Shown in pieces: positions 36,173-45,200 of a stretch of DNA of 60,800 nt (its first letter is position 1; every line of letters starts with the position of its first letter). Source of the stretch: Vibrio qingdaonensis (lineage in GTDB: Bacteria > Pseudomonadota > Gammaproteobacteria > Enterobacterales > Vibrionaceae). The notes beneath the pieces are model-generated. The model had not been told where the DNA came from, made no database searches, and was given only the letters and a program-made list of their open reading frames with translations. The stretch covers positions 1 to 60,800 of the forward strand of contig NZ_JAKRRY010000033.1 of assembly GCF_026191675.1 (NCBI RefSeq), read 5' to 3'. A program made the position numbers and the translations under genes.

Positions 36173-36957
36173 TCTGCTCGCTCCATCAAAACGGTATCAT
36201 ATATAGCTGTATCGTTTGGGATCAGTTTTGTTCCCCATCCTTCAATGAGGTTAGGGTTAAAAGGGTAATTGAATGCGGATTTCAAACCGTTGCCAAACCG
36301 GACTAAGATACGGTGAGAGCGGTTAAGGTGGGGTTGAAGTTGCTTAAGTAGTTCCCATTTGTGTTCTACTAAAGATGCGATTACGACATGGGTTGGTCGA
36401 AAAGAGACGAACTCAGTAATTAGATCTTTGCAGCTAAAAGTGGTCGACAAGTGAGATAAGTCTAGTTGATTCGCCATCGTCACTGCTTGCTCATCAATAT
36501 CGAGGCCATGAACTACAGCACCGGTAAACTGAGATATAGTGAATGCAGAAATCGGATACGAACCAGAGCCGATAAACAGCACTCGTGAGTTGTTTCCAAT
36601 CCCTGCGTTCTTTAGTTCAATTTTGGTGTTTTCAGACAGTTGGTATAAATATTCACTGAGATTGAGCTGATGCTCTCTGGCACATTGGGATTGATGCTTC
36701 TCCAACATACACAAGGCTTTTATGGTAGTTTCACGAAGTTGTTTAATTCGACGGTCATGCTCAGGGGTAACCTCCAACTCTTTGCTAATGGCCTGAGGTT
36801 TTTCTTGCAAAATCCAAGAAGATAATTCATCCAGTTTCTCCTGCAAAAGGGCAAAACACTCACAATTTTCAAGACTGTAGTGCGTCAGAGCTTGGATCTG
36901 AGATTCAAATGTAGATATAGCGAGTAATAATTGATAATGCCTGTTAGTCATTGTCAT
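36169..36957 (-). CDS. cntL: Nicotianamine-synthase-like aminobutanoyltransferase, CntL-like
   Basis: The 262-residue protein (ATG at 36957; a TTG at 36969 is possible) has the SAM-binding core of nicotianamine-synthase-like enzymes: RVLFIGSGSYPISAFTISQF, then VHGLDIDEQAV and VIASLV. CntL moves the aminobutanoyl group of S-adenosylmethionine onto histidine. No CntK-type histidine racemase lies next to it, which resembles pseudopaline (L-histidine) more than staphylopine (D-histidine). It follows the ATPase gene by about 20 bases and overlaps the dehydrogenase gene. Confidence 0.85.
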   Translation of the reverse strand: MTMTNRHYQLLLAISTFESQIQALTHYSLENCECFALLQEKLDELSSWILQEKPQAISKELEVTPEHDRRIKQLRETTIKALCMLEKHQSQCAREHQLNLSEYLYQLSENTKIELKNAGIGNNSRVLFIGSGSYPISAFTISQFTGAVVHGLDIDEQAVTMANQLDLSHLSTTFSCKDLITEFVSFRPTHVVIASLVEHKWELLKQLQPHLNRSHRILVRFGNGLKSAFNYPFNPNLIEGWGTKLIPNDTAIYDTVLMERAE

Positions 36958-36977
36958 AATAAATTCCAATTACGCTT

Positions 36978-37745
36978 TTAATCAGTGTCAAGGATCCGAA
37001 TTGGGGTGACGTGAGTATGCCCATGTACGCAACAACCTACGTTCACCTGAACCTGATATATCTGGCTGAGCCTTTCAGAATCGAGCACGTCTTGTGGTTT
37101 ACCACTGTGTTGTACGACGCCATCACTAAGCAAAAGAAGGTGGTCGCAGTACCGAGCTGCAAGAGAGAGATCATGCAGTACTGCAATGGTGATGATACCT
37201 CTTGCTCGTGTATATTGACGAACAAGGTCTAAAATTTGAACTTGATGCCTAAGATCTAGGGCACTTGTTGGTTCATCTAAAAGCAAGACGTCGGGCTCAG
37301 CAACCAGCGCTTGTGCCAAGGAAACTAGCTGTTGCTGACCGCCACTGAGCTGAGAAAACTGTCTTGGAGCGAGATTTATCAGACCTAAATAGATAAGGAT
37401 GGATTCTGCTTTTTGTTCTTGTTCAAATGTGACATTCCAGCCCAGCTGATGCACAAAGCCAAGCAACACAAACTCAAAAACAGTTAATTGACAGGATGAT
37501 TTGTTGAGCTGACACAGGTACGAGAAGGCGCTAGGTGCTAACTTTTTTCCGTCCCCTCCACTGGAATTAACCTTCCCATCAGAAGGAATAATGCCCATGA
37601 CGGCCTTGAGTAAGGTCGTCTTTCCTGCACCATTTGGGCCTAAAATAGCAGAAAATTCTCCGCCCCAAAAGTGCGCTTCTACCTTCTCCAAAACGAGTTT
37701 TCTTCCTACGGTGACGGCGAGATTATCTATTGAAAGTGACTTCAT
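36978..37745 (-). CDS. FecE/FhuC-type ABC transporter ATPase
   Basis: The 255-residue ATPase shows Walker A GPNGAGKTTLLK near residues 37-48, signature LSGGQQQLVSLAQ, Walker B DVLLLDEPTSALD and the H-loop VLHDLSLAARYCD. The group is that of iron-siderophore, heme and cobalamin importers. It powers uptake with the permease (start overlapping the permease stop) and the binding protein. In this operon it would import the metal-loaded opine metallophore from the periplasm. Confidence 0.93.
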   Translation of the reverse strand: MKSLSIDNLAVTVGRKLVLEKVEAHFWGGEFSAILGPNGAGKTTLLKAVMGIIPSDGKVNSSGGDGKKLAPSAFSYLCQLNKSSCQLTVFEFVLLGFVHQLGWNVTFEQEQKAESILIYLGLINLAPRQFSQLSGGQQQLVSLAQALVAEPDVLLLDEPTSALDLRHQVQILDLVRQYTRARGIITIAVLHDLSLAARYCDHLLLLSDGVVQHSGKPQDVLDSERLSQIYQVQVNVGCCVHGHTHVTPIRILDTD

Positions 37746-38806
37746 TAGATAAACCTCCTGCTTATTAGAAAATAAAGAAGTATCGGGACACCTATCAAGG
37801 ATGTGACGATACCAATTGGAATGATAGTGCCTGGTACGATCAACTTAGCAACAAGGGACGAGGTACATAAAAGCAACGCGCCCATCAATGCGGCCAAAGG
37901 TAAGTAGAAACGCTGATCTTCGCCGACTAATATTCTTGCGAGGTGAGGGGCTACTAAGCCAATGAAACCAATGGTTCCGACAAACGACACTGCGCCCGCA
38001 GTTAATAAGGAGCAAAGCAGAAACATCTGTAGCCTTAACTTGCTTGCCTTAATCCCCAAAGCCAGTGCGCGATCTTCGCCCGAAGTGAGGGCGGTAAGTG
38101 CCCACACTTTCGACAGCGCAAAGAATAAACTGAACATGAAAACGACTCCTGAAACAAAGAAGGACAACCAACTCGCTTTCAACAAACTGCCAAATAACCA
38201 AAAAACAATTTGTTGTAGCACCTCTGGTGACGCTAAATATTGGGTTAATGACTGGAGAGCTTGGAAAAAGAACAGAACGACAATACCCGATAAAATGAGT
38301 ACTTTGGTGTCCATATTTCGACTCTTACCAATAAGGTAGATCGCTAGGCTCGCTAATCCAGACGTCAAAAACGCGGCAAACGGCACGCCTAACCAATGCA
38401 AACCAAACACTGAAAAACCGGTTAATAAAGCCATGGCAGCACCGAATCCAGCAGCGGCGGAGATGCCAAGGGTATAGGGGCTTGCTAGGGGGTTGGCTAG
38501 CAGGGTTTGCATCAGGCCGCCAGCGAGGCCGAGTGAGGCACCAACCATGATACAGGTGAGAGTGATGGGGAGCCGAAGTTGCCAGACGATGAGTGTTGAT
38601 AAGTTGTCACCAGAGGGGCCACCAAGGAGAGCTTCAAGAACTTGCTCAACACCGAGCCACGATGATCCAGTACCAATATCAAACAAAGCGGAAAGGCTCA
38701 TCGCCAGAAAGGTGACCAGCAAAATCTTACTCCGCTGCTTCTGCATTCGTTGATAAATACCGCCGCTGGAATTAAGGTTAGACGTCATTTTAATGCTTTT
38801 ATTCAT
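37745..38806 (-). CDS. FecCD-type ABC permease
   Basis: The 353-residue inner-membrane protein has the FecCD/BtuC pattern: RLPITLTCIMVGASLGLAGG, TLLANPLASPYTLGISAAAGFGAA, GLVAPHLARILVGEDQRFYL and the closing IIPIGIVTSLIGVPILLYFL. Two copies would form the transport channel. It overlaps both the binding protein gene (by 8 bases) and the ATPase gene. A single permease gene suggests a homodimer. This importer class differs from the NikA/Opp-type importer used with staphylopine. Confidence 0.93.
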   Translation of the reverse strand: MNKSIKMTSNLNSSGGIYQRMQKQRSKILLVTFLAMSLSALFDIGTGSSWLGVEQVLEALLGGPSGDNLSTLIVWQLRLPITLTCIMVGASLGLAGGLMQTLLANPLASPYTLGISAAAGFGAAMALLTGFSVFGLHWLGVPFAAFLTSGLASLAIYLIGKSRNMDTKVLILSGIVVLFFFQALQSLTQYLASPEVLQQIVFWLFGSLLKASWLSFFVSGVVFMFSLFFALSKVWALTALTSGEDRALALGIKASKLRLQMFLLCSLLTAGAVSFVGTIGFIGLVAPHLARILVGEDQRFYLPLAALMGALLLCTSSLVAKLIVPGTIIPIGIVTSLIGVPILLYFLISRRFI

Positions 38807-39932
38807 GGTTTACTTCCACCTGAATCATGAAAGTGCCTTTGAGCGCTTGCGGCATGTAGTTCTTAAAAAAATTTTGGTGTAATGTCTTAGGTTCAATGTC
38901 TTTAAATGCTTCTGGGTAAATCGACTTCGCTAGGTATAATAAGAAGACGTGATCGTAAATAGTACGAGTTCCTGAGTGGTACATACCGTAAACGTCACCA
39001 TTTTGAACCGCAGTGAGTTGTTTCCATCCAGGACGGTTTAGGTATGGGCGGTATCTAGCCTGCACTTCTTCCATTGTGCTGTCGAAGCCAAGCAGTGCGC
39101 TGTCGCTATGCTTAGCCCAGTGGGCTCCGGATATAAAGATTACCTCTGGATCTTGACTCAAAACATATTCGGGCGTTAGCTGAGCAGAACCTTCAAACAT
39201 CCCACTGGCGATATTATCGGCACCCGCCATGTTCAAAAGGTTGCCCCACATTGTCGTTGAGTAAGATTTACCGTATTCACTCGGCCCACCTGTACCCGCT
39301 TCAACATACACACTGCGTACTTTTTTGTTTTCCAGATGTTTCATAACACGTTGTTTTACCAGGTTAATGGCGCTTTCGTATTCTGTTGCAATAGTCTCTG
39401 CGCGCTCTTCTGCGCCCATTACTTGACCTATAATACGTGCACTAGCAACGTGGTTTTCAAGCGTTTGAGCGTTGAAGTCCACAACTACAACTTTGATGCC
39501 ACTCTTTTCAAGGATTTCAACTTTTTCATCAAGAGCCTCATATTGCCATGCCGCAATAAGCGCAACATCTGGCTTAGTTAATAAGAGCTTCTCGAAATCA
39601 AAAGTACCAGTGTAAAGAGAGCCTGAATCGATAATCGTTTCTAACTCTGGAATGATTTTTTTATATGTTGCCCATTGAGATTGACGGTAATCTTTCCAAG
39701 AATTTTTTGGGAAAATAGCCACTTTTTTGTACGCATCTGGTCCCACGATGGCCAGATAGTCTTCAAAATAAAACCCTAGGAAAATATTGCTTGCTGGTTT
39801 TTCCAAATCTATCTCCCTTCCGAGTACGTCCTTGACGTGAATCGAAGCAAAAGCCTTGGTAATACAGCTCAAAGCCAAAATTGCAATGCTGAGGTATTTC
39901 AAGTTCAAGTGATAACTACAACTACATTTCAT
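38799..39932 (-). CDS. FecB/BtuF-like periplasmic binding protein
   Basis: The 377-residue protein has a signal peptide ending near IAILALSCITKAFAS (residue 30) and the two-lobed class III binding-protein pattern: IHVKDVLGREIDLEKPASNI, TKPDVALIAAWQYEAL, MAGADNIASG, and VFISGAHWAKHS, with a helical backbone. It would capture the metal-metallophore complex and deliver it to the FecCD permease. It is the first gene of the operon. The Zur-like box lies about 40 bases upstream of its ATG. Confidence 0.9.
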   Translation of the reverse strand: MKCSCSYHLNLKYLSIAILALSCITKAFASIHVKDVLGREIDLEKPASNIFLGFYFEDYLAIVGPDAYKKVAIFPKNSWKDYRQSQWATYKKIIPELETIIDSGSLYTGTFDFEKLLLTKPDVALIAAWQYEALDEKVEILEKSGIKVVVVDFNAQTLENHVASARIIGQVMGAEERAETIATEYESAINLVKQRVMKHLENKKVRSVYVEAGTGGPSEYGKSYSTTMWGNLLNMAGADNIASGMFEGSAQLTPEYVLSQDPEVIFISGAHWAKHSDSALLGFDSTMEEVQARYRPYLNRPGWKQLTAVQNGDVYGMYHSGTRTIYDHVFLLYLAKSIYPEAFKDIEPKTLHQNFFKNYMPQALKGTFMIQVEVNHE

Positions 39933-39972
39933 TGATATTATCTCTAATTAATAAAACACAACTCACATTAAT

Positions 39973-39987
39973 TGTTATGTTATAACG
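39973..39987 (-). promoter_or_regulatory. Zur-like box upstream of the metallophore operon
   Basis: TGTTATGTTATAACG matches 13 of 15 positions of the gammaproteobacterial Zur core TGTTATAWTATAACA and contains the perfect palindrome GTTAT-GTT-ATAAC. On the minus strand the TATAAC lies 18 bases after TTATCA, so the box would cover the -10 element of a plausible promoter. The rest of 39933-40250 is AT-rich and shows no gene. Zur binding would repress the operon when zinc is ample. Confidence 0.65.
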
Positions 39988-40250
39988 TTTTAAATTAATT
40001 ATTGATAATTAATTCCAAGGAAGTCGGAGAGGCAAAGCTTGAGGTGAATGGCCATTTTATTTTAAGAGAGTAGGACTGTGCCTTAGTATATAGGTGTCAT
40101 TAACTATAAAATTATTTTGAAAAATTTTTTACCTTGTTGTTAGAGAGTGATAAAGGGTTGTACGATTTACTTAATTACCTTAAATAAATCGTACACTAGA
40201 GCCAGTGATTATATGTTGTACTCTTTAGCATAATTATAAATGACGAGAGA

Positions 40251-40841
40251 TTATGGAACCGTCTGAGAGGCTGCGGTAAAAGCGACTTGTTTTTCAGAAG
40301 ATGTTAAGATTAATTCTAGTTCATCTTTTTTAGTTAAACATATTTGACTAGATTGATTATTGACATTTACATTGACAATCTCAAATTCATGCCAGAAAGA
40401 GAAATAACCACCTATTATTATTGTAATTAAGATCGTTGAATAAATACTCCAAAATGCGTATTTAGGGTAGTGATTTAATTTTATCTGTTTAGGTAAGTCT
40501 AGCGAAGCTTCAGATTCAGGGATATTAAGTTTGTAACCTTTTCTTGGAATATTAACGATTTTGATATTATCAAGTTTTAAGACTTTTCTTAGATTAGTAA
40601 TCGCAACTGGTAAAGAGTTGGAACCAATGATATCCGGGCTCCCCCAAGCGGAAATGACCAACTCTTCTTTGGTAGAGATGAGCTTATCATTCTTAATGAG
40701 AGTCTCAAGTATACAACTCTCAGGTGCTGTGATAGAAAATGATTTTTTATTACTAAGAATTAATTCTGCGCCTGATTCATTACGTTGTAATAAACAGTTT
40801 CCAATAGAGGCGTTTAAGTTTTCAAGTTTTGGTCGTAGCAT
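40251..40841 (-). CDS. ToxR/CadC-like membrane transcriptional regulator (copy B)
   Basis: At 196 residues this has the same plan as copy A: winged-helix domain (SCILETLIKNDKLISTKEELVI, NSLPVAITNLRKVLKLDNIKIVN, PRKGYKLNIPES), one membrane helix (near residues 130-150, STILITIIIGGYFSFW) and a short periplasmic tail with a conserved IVNVNVNNQSSQICLTKKDEL block. That block is almost identical in copy A and may be the sensing part. The gene is upstream of and codirectional with the metallophore operon, 318 bases away, so it is a good candidate for its activator or for cross-regulation of both opine clusters. Confidence 0.85.
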   Translation of the reverse strand: MLRPKLENLNASIGNCLLQRNESGAELILSNKKSFSITAPESCILETLIKNDKLISTKEELVISAWGSPDIIGSNSLPVAITNLRKVLKLDNIKIVNIPRKGYKLNIPESEASLDLPKQIKLNHYPKYAFWSIYSTILITIIIGGYFSFWHEFEIVNVNVNNQSSQICLTKKDELELILTSSEKQVAFTAASQTVP

Positions 40842-41010
40842 AACTTTACCATCTAATATGACATCATCAGTGAAATTCGAAGTTAGTTCCCCCCGTCTTT
40901 TGATGATGATTTCAAGTTATCAACAAGGAGATGAATGTAGATTATAATTTATTTGGCATAAATGTAGGCTAAATAACCATAGATTATAATGCTAAATACT
41001 TACACTCCAA

Positions 41011-41112
41011 TTAGTTATTAGAGGTTTCTGAGTTGTTTTTTATTGATGGATCAAGGATATACCAAGACATTCTCGGGGAGATAAAGAAGTAAAAAGGGCT
41101 AAGTTTCATCAT
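41011..41112 (-). CDS. Tiny ORF upstream of ToxR-like regulator B
   Basis: A 33-codon frame begins MMKLSPFYFFISPRMSWY and has AAAGGAG eight bases ahead of the first ATG. The product is hydrophobic at the start and polar at the end. It lies about 170 bases upstream of the regulator on the same strand. It could be a leader peptide or a small membrane protein, or chance. Confidence 0.3.
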   Translation of the reverse strand: MMKLSPFYFFISPRMSWYILDPSIKNNSETSNN

Positions 41113-41280
41113 TTTAATCTCCTTTCTTCGTGTGACAATAATATTTAAATTAATACATATATAGGTACTAATCAAGAGACATTATTCTATTTTTTATAAA
41201 AAATAAATATAGAGTAATTGCTTGGTTTCGGCACGATTTAATGAGTTTTTATACAAATCAGTGAAGAGAGAGCCGGACAC

Positions 41281-41394
41281 AGGTGAAGTTCTACGATTAC
41301 ATCAGGGTCACTGAAACTTCTAAAGGTTTTTTATCAAGCGTGGAAGTCGCTCATTTTGATGAAAATGGCAGCTCGATACTTGGCAAGATGTGAA
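41281..41394 (+). pseudogene. C-terminal gene fragment
   Basis: An open plus-strand stretch without start encodes VKFYDYIRVTETSKGFLSS and VEVAHFDENGSSILGKM before a stop. It reads as the end of a small protein of unknown family, one of several gene remnants between 41.2 and 42.1 kb. Confidence 0.3.
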
Positions 41395-41454
41395 TAATTT
41401 ATTATTTAATTAGTTTTTGTGACGATAATCAAGTAAAAGGTTCCGATACGCAGT

Positions 41455-41493
41455 GAATGTAGTTGTTTAACTCCTCACCTGACAACTACATTC
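41455..41493. terminator. Hairpin in remnant region
   Basis: Perfect 12-base arms GAATGTAGTTGT and ACAACTACATTC enclose a 15-base loop. It lies just 3' of the minus-strand fragment ending at 41510 and could be its old terminator. Confidence 0.5.
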
Positions 41494-41509
41494 GTATATT
41501 GGAGAAAAT

Positions 41510-41812
41510 TTAGCTTGAGGTTACATTTGCTTGCAGAATTCCTGAACTATTCTTGAACAGACCATTGAGGTATCTTTGACCTTTATAATTGAAGGCAACT
41601 ACAACCCCATTATAATTAGTACCATTTTTAGCTAAATCAGTACAACCTGTTGCTTCAGCATTAACAACGTTATAGTAAAAATTAGATTTCGTTGCAGTGC
41701 CGCTGATTGTACATTCTCCATTGATGATAAAATACCCGTCTTCTTGTAGAAGCCAAGTTGAACCATCATCAGAATTTGTATGCGTTCTAGAAAATGAACG
41801 AATATATTTAGC
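41510..41812 (-). pseudogene. C-terminal fragment of exported protein
   Basis: A 101-codon open stretch without a start codon encodes GSTWLLQEDGYFIINGECTI, then NVVNAEATGCTDLAKNG, and NGVVVAFNYKGQRYLNGLFK near the end, with a normal stop. Two cysteines and a beta-rich, Asn/Gly-rich composition suggest a secreted or lipoprotein domain, perhaps of the same broad class as the Ig-like lipoproteins in this window. The 5' part is missing. Confidence 0.4.
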
Positions 41813-41908
41813 TCATACTAATGGGACTGTTATTCATCCTAGCATCAAACCTACGAGAGTAGGTTGTTTATAATTGATTACTATAACAGTACTTTCTCTC
41901 TGCAGAAG

Positions 41909-42073
41909 CTATGAGGAAGTGCTGTTTTCTTGGAAATCTTTACATTCTAAATCTTTTTTGCTGATTTCCCATGTTTTATAGGTTGGGTTATCGCTTACTA
42001 CCTCGCTCCCTTCCGGTAAGAATTGCAGCCGCTTGACCAATAATGCGCCTTCAAATCGAAGAAATAGTCCGTC
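41909..42073 (-). pseudogene. S24/LexA-type repressor C-terminal remnant
   Basis: The frame reads DGLFLRFEGALLVKRLQFLP, then EGSEVVSDNPTYKTWEI and a stop. This is the C-terminal half of the S24 peptidase domain of LexA/CI-type repressors, including the VKR segment with the catalytic lysine and the SDNPxY motif. The DNA-binding domain and the serine region are absent. It suggests a former prophage or mobile-element repressor here. Confidence 0.6.
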
Positions 42074-42183
42074 TCACCGAATACCACTCAGAATGATAGA
42101 TGCCGCCTTATTTGGCGATATCTGTGTCGATATTAGGAATTCAATGATTTGAAGACGCTTACGAGAAAACTAAGATTTATGAT

Positions 42184-42218
42184 AAAGAGACATAATTATG
42201 TATAAATTATGTCTCTTT
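42184..42218. terminator. Hairpin upstream of large secreted protein gene
   Basis: Perfect 12-base arms AAAGAGACATAA and TTATGTCTCTTT with an 11-base loop. T/A runs at both ends would allow bidirectional termination. It isolates the 1424-codon gene from the upstream remnants. Confidence 0.65.
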
Positions 42219-42290
42219 ATTTGTTCGCTATTCTAATTTCATTATCAATAAAGTTATGTTATTCGCCCTACGGGGAAGCTGGAGGGACAT

Positions 42291-45200
42291 ATGGTTATTG
42301 AACGCAGATTTCTCTTAGGAACAAAGACGTTTCTTGGGATATTTTTTTTGGTATTCAGCACTATTTCTTCAGCGTTTCAGCCTCCGAACGAAAGGTTTTT
42401 TCACTATGAATTTGGCAGAACTGATGCCAAATACGCAGTCAATGTTGAGATGAGTAAGCTCAATGAGTTGTCAATTCGTCACGGGGCCGCGATTGATGGA
42501 TTTGTTTACACTTATGACTCTGAAGAAAAAATCTATCAGATCGGTGGTGAGGGCGGCATCATTTCGTCCTTAGATACCGCTGGTTTAAATAAAATGGTCA
42601 TATATAGCGGCAACTTTTATTGGGGAAGTGCTGATGAACCATCGATAGTAAAAATCGAATTTCATTATAACAACGGAGATAAAAAATCCTTTGGCAGTTC
42701 TGATTTTTCGTCCAACATTGTCAAAAGTGAACACGAGATTCAACCAGATTTAATTAGTATCTCATTCTGGTCTAATGGCTGGCTTATTGATGGCCTCAGA
42801 TTTAACTATCCCCGGTTAGACAGTGCCCCTCCAAGTGACGATTTTTCTGAAAATTTTCCTCAGTTAAAAATAAAAAGAGCACTTAGTCAGGCTGGCGAGG
42901 GTTTTTTGTATGCAGTTATGCCGACCTCAAAACGGATTGGTTTATTGACCTACGATGGGACAACGATCATTGATGTGCCAACGCACGAGCTAAATTACGA
43001 TCGTCTGACCATTCTTGAGTGTGGGAGCCATAACGGTTTTGTTACTCGCCCAGCAGTGCAAAACCATGAAAACGTCTTAGGTTTCACTGGCTATGAAAGC
43101 CTGGATGACTCATGCCATTTGGCCAAAAACAGCGAGTTTAAATGGTTTGCAGGCAATTCATCGGAGCTCAATTCGTGGTATTCGGATAGCTTGCAAGGGG
43201 AGCCCCAATGTTACTCTATAGATGGAGAACTCTGTGTCACTCAGCTTGATTACACCCAGCAGCACGAGATTACTAATCCTTTCATTTTGCAAAACATGGG
43301 AACCAATGCCAATCGGATTGCGGGATATCTTAGCAACATCAATCAATTAATTCTTAAATTCGATGGGAATCTTCAAGGGACAGGAACCTTAGCGAGTCTA
43401 GTGCTACCCGAAGCCTTCGAACAGACTATGACCTATTCCGTATCAAATAATTCACAAGCTTATATACAGGCTTTAGCATCTAACGGGCAAGCCCTGTTCA
43501 TCCCACCAGGAACAAGTGCGGGTGAGACTTACACACATCGTTCACCTATCGAACAAGGCAAGCGCGTCATTGTGGATGTTAGCTTGACGGAGTCACCAGT
43601 GACAGTCTATTTACCCAACGGGAAAGTCCATCGACTTTCGACTGGAGATAGGAAAATCTGGACCTTCCTTGGCGGCGAGTGGTTTGAGGAAGGACGTAAT
43701 ATTAATGACTATCCAGACATTGTCCGTCGTGCTCGGCCCGTCACTTGCAATCAAACCTTAATCGATATACCCGGGCACTGGTGTGCCAAAGCGACCTCAT
43801 TGGGACAAACATTCCGCCACCAGACAGTGCAAGCCAACATCGACGCTACATTGAGCAATATGGAGACCCTTTTCACGACGATGGAAGCCTATGAAGCGAA
43901 AAGGATTAAAGACATTTACCTACCGCGCATCTCGTCCTTACAAGAACGTGTCGCCAGTAAAAAACGTGATAAGAGGGAGCAATGTGCGTGGGCGTGGGTA
44001 TGGTGGATGGCGGTAGCATGTGGCGTCACTTCCGATGAGTATAATGATTTACGAGATGCACTTGACGCTCTCAATCAAGAGTATGAAGCGACTCTAGAAT
44101 CATCCCGGGAAAAAGTGCAACTGGCGCGTGGGAGCCGTTGGCATAAATTACATGAAACATGGGCTCAGAATGATGGAACCCATTTTGCGGGTCTACTTCT
44201 GGAAGAAAGTAAGACCTTAGATGACCTTAAAACACTTAAAGCGGGCTACGATAAAAGCGCGCAACAAGCCAAAACGGATTATCAGGCTGCAATGACGAAG
44301 TACCTTAATGATGCCAGCCCGGAGCATGTTCTGTTGAAGACGATTGAAGATCTGCCACTAGTTGGCCCAGAAATCAAACACATTGTCGATTATGCTCGCC
44401 ACCCTTCTGCGAAAAATCTCAGACGCATGTTATTGGGGTTAGCGGGTCCAGTGGGAGAAGCAGTCGAAGGGGTGGTCGAGCTCACCACTGAACCAGGGAC
44501 GTTAAACCAAAAGGAAATAAAGTTTCTGACCGACGTGCTGACTGATTTAAGTAATGACTCAACTATTGGCGAAGGTTTACAAGACGTCGTGTCCGATGCC
44601 ATCAATGATTTAGGCGATGAGGTGATTGAGAGCATTCGTCAAGCGGGCCTGTGGCGAGATAAACCGGGTGAAGTAAACCTTATCCAGTCTGACTATCAAA
44701 ATCTGGTTGACTGGCGTTCTCAAGCTCAACGTATTAACTATGACTTCTGGCAAGGCGATAGTGAGCAGGAAATCAATGTCCAGCAAAAGTTTACGCCTCA
44801 GAATAGCAACTTCGCTTCGTTCTTAGCCGCCCCGACGGTCTTTGATTCGAATTCTCTGACTGAGATTGAGTATGCGAGTGGCGGCAGCCTCTTCGCCACA
44901 AAACTGGCGAACATTTTCAATCATTCTTTTGGAACAGGATATGAAGATGTGGCTAAATCCAACCCTGCTTATACATCATGGACACGCGATCAGGTCACCA
45001 ACGAATTGTATAAAGTCATTGCTGACCCAGCGTACTATCAGCAGCGCCAACCCTATTGGGTGGATTCTACAGCCATAGGAAAGCGTCCTGCCGGTCTGGT
45101 CTTTACCGATCAACACGCGATGATCGTTATGAATTCTGATCTGGTATCACGCAACAGTGCGGATTTTTATAAATTTTATTTCGAAGAATTGGGTCATTTG

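Noticed and set aside
34054..39932. A pJM1-type anguibactin siderophore cluster
   Set aside because: No non-ribosomal peptide synthetase or anguibactin genes are present; the enzymes are of the opine metallophore type.
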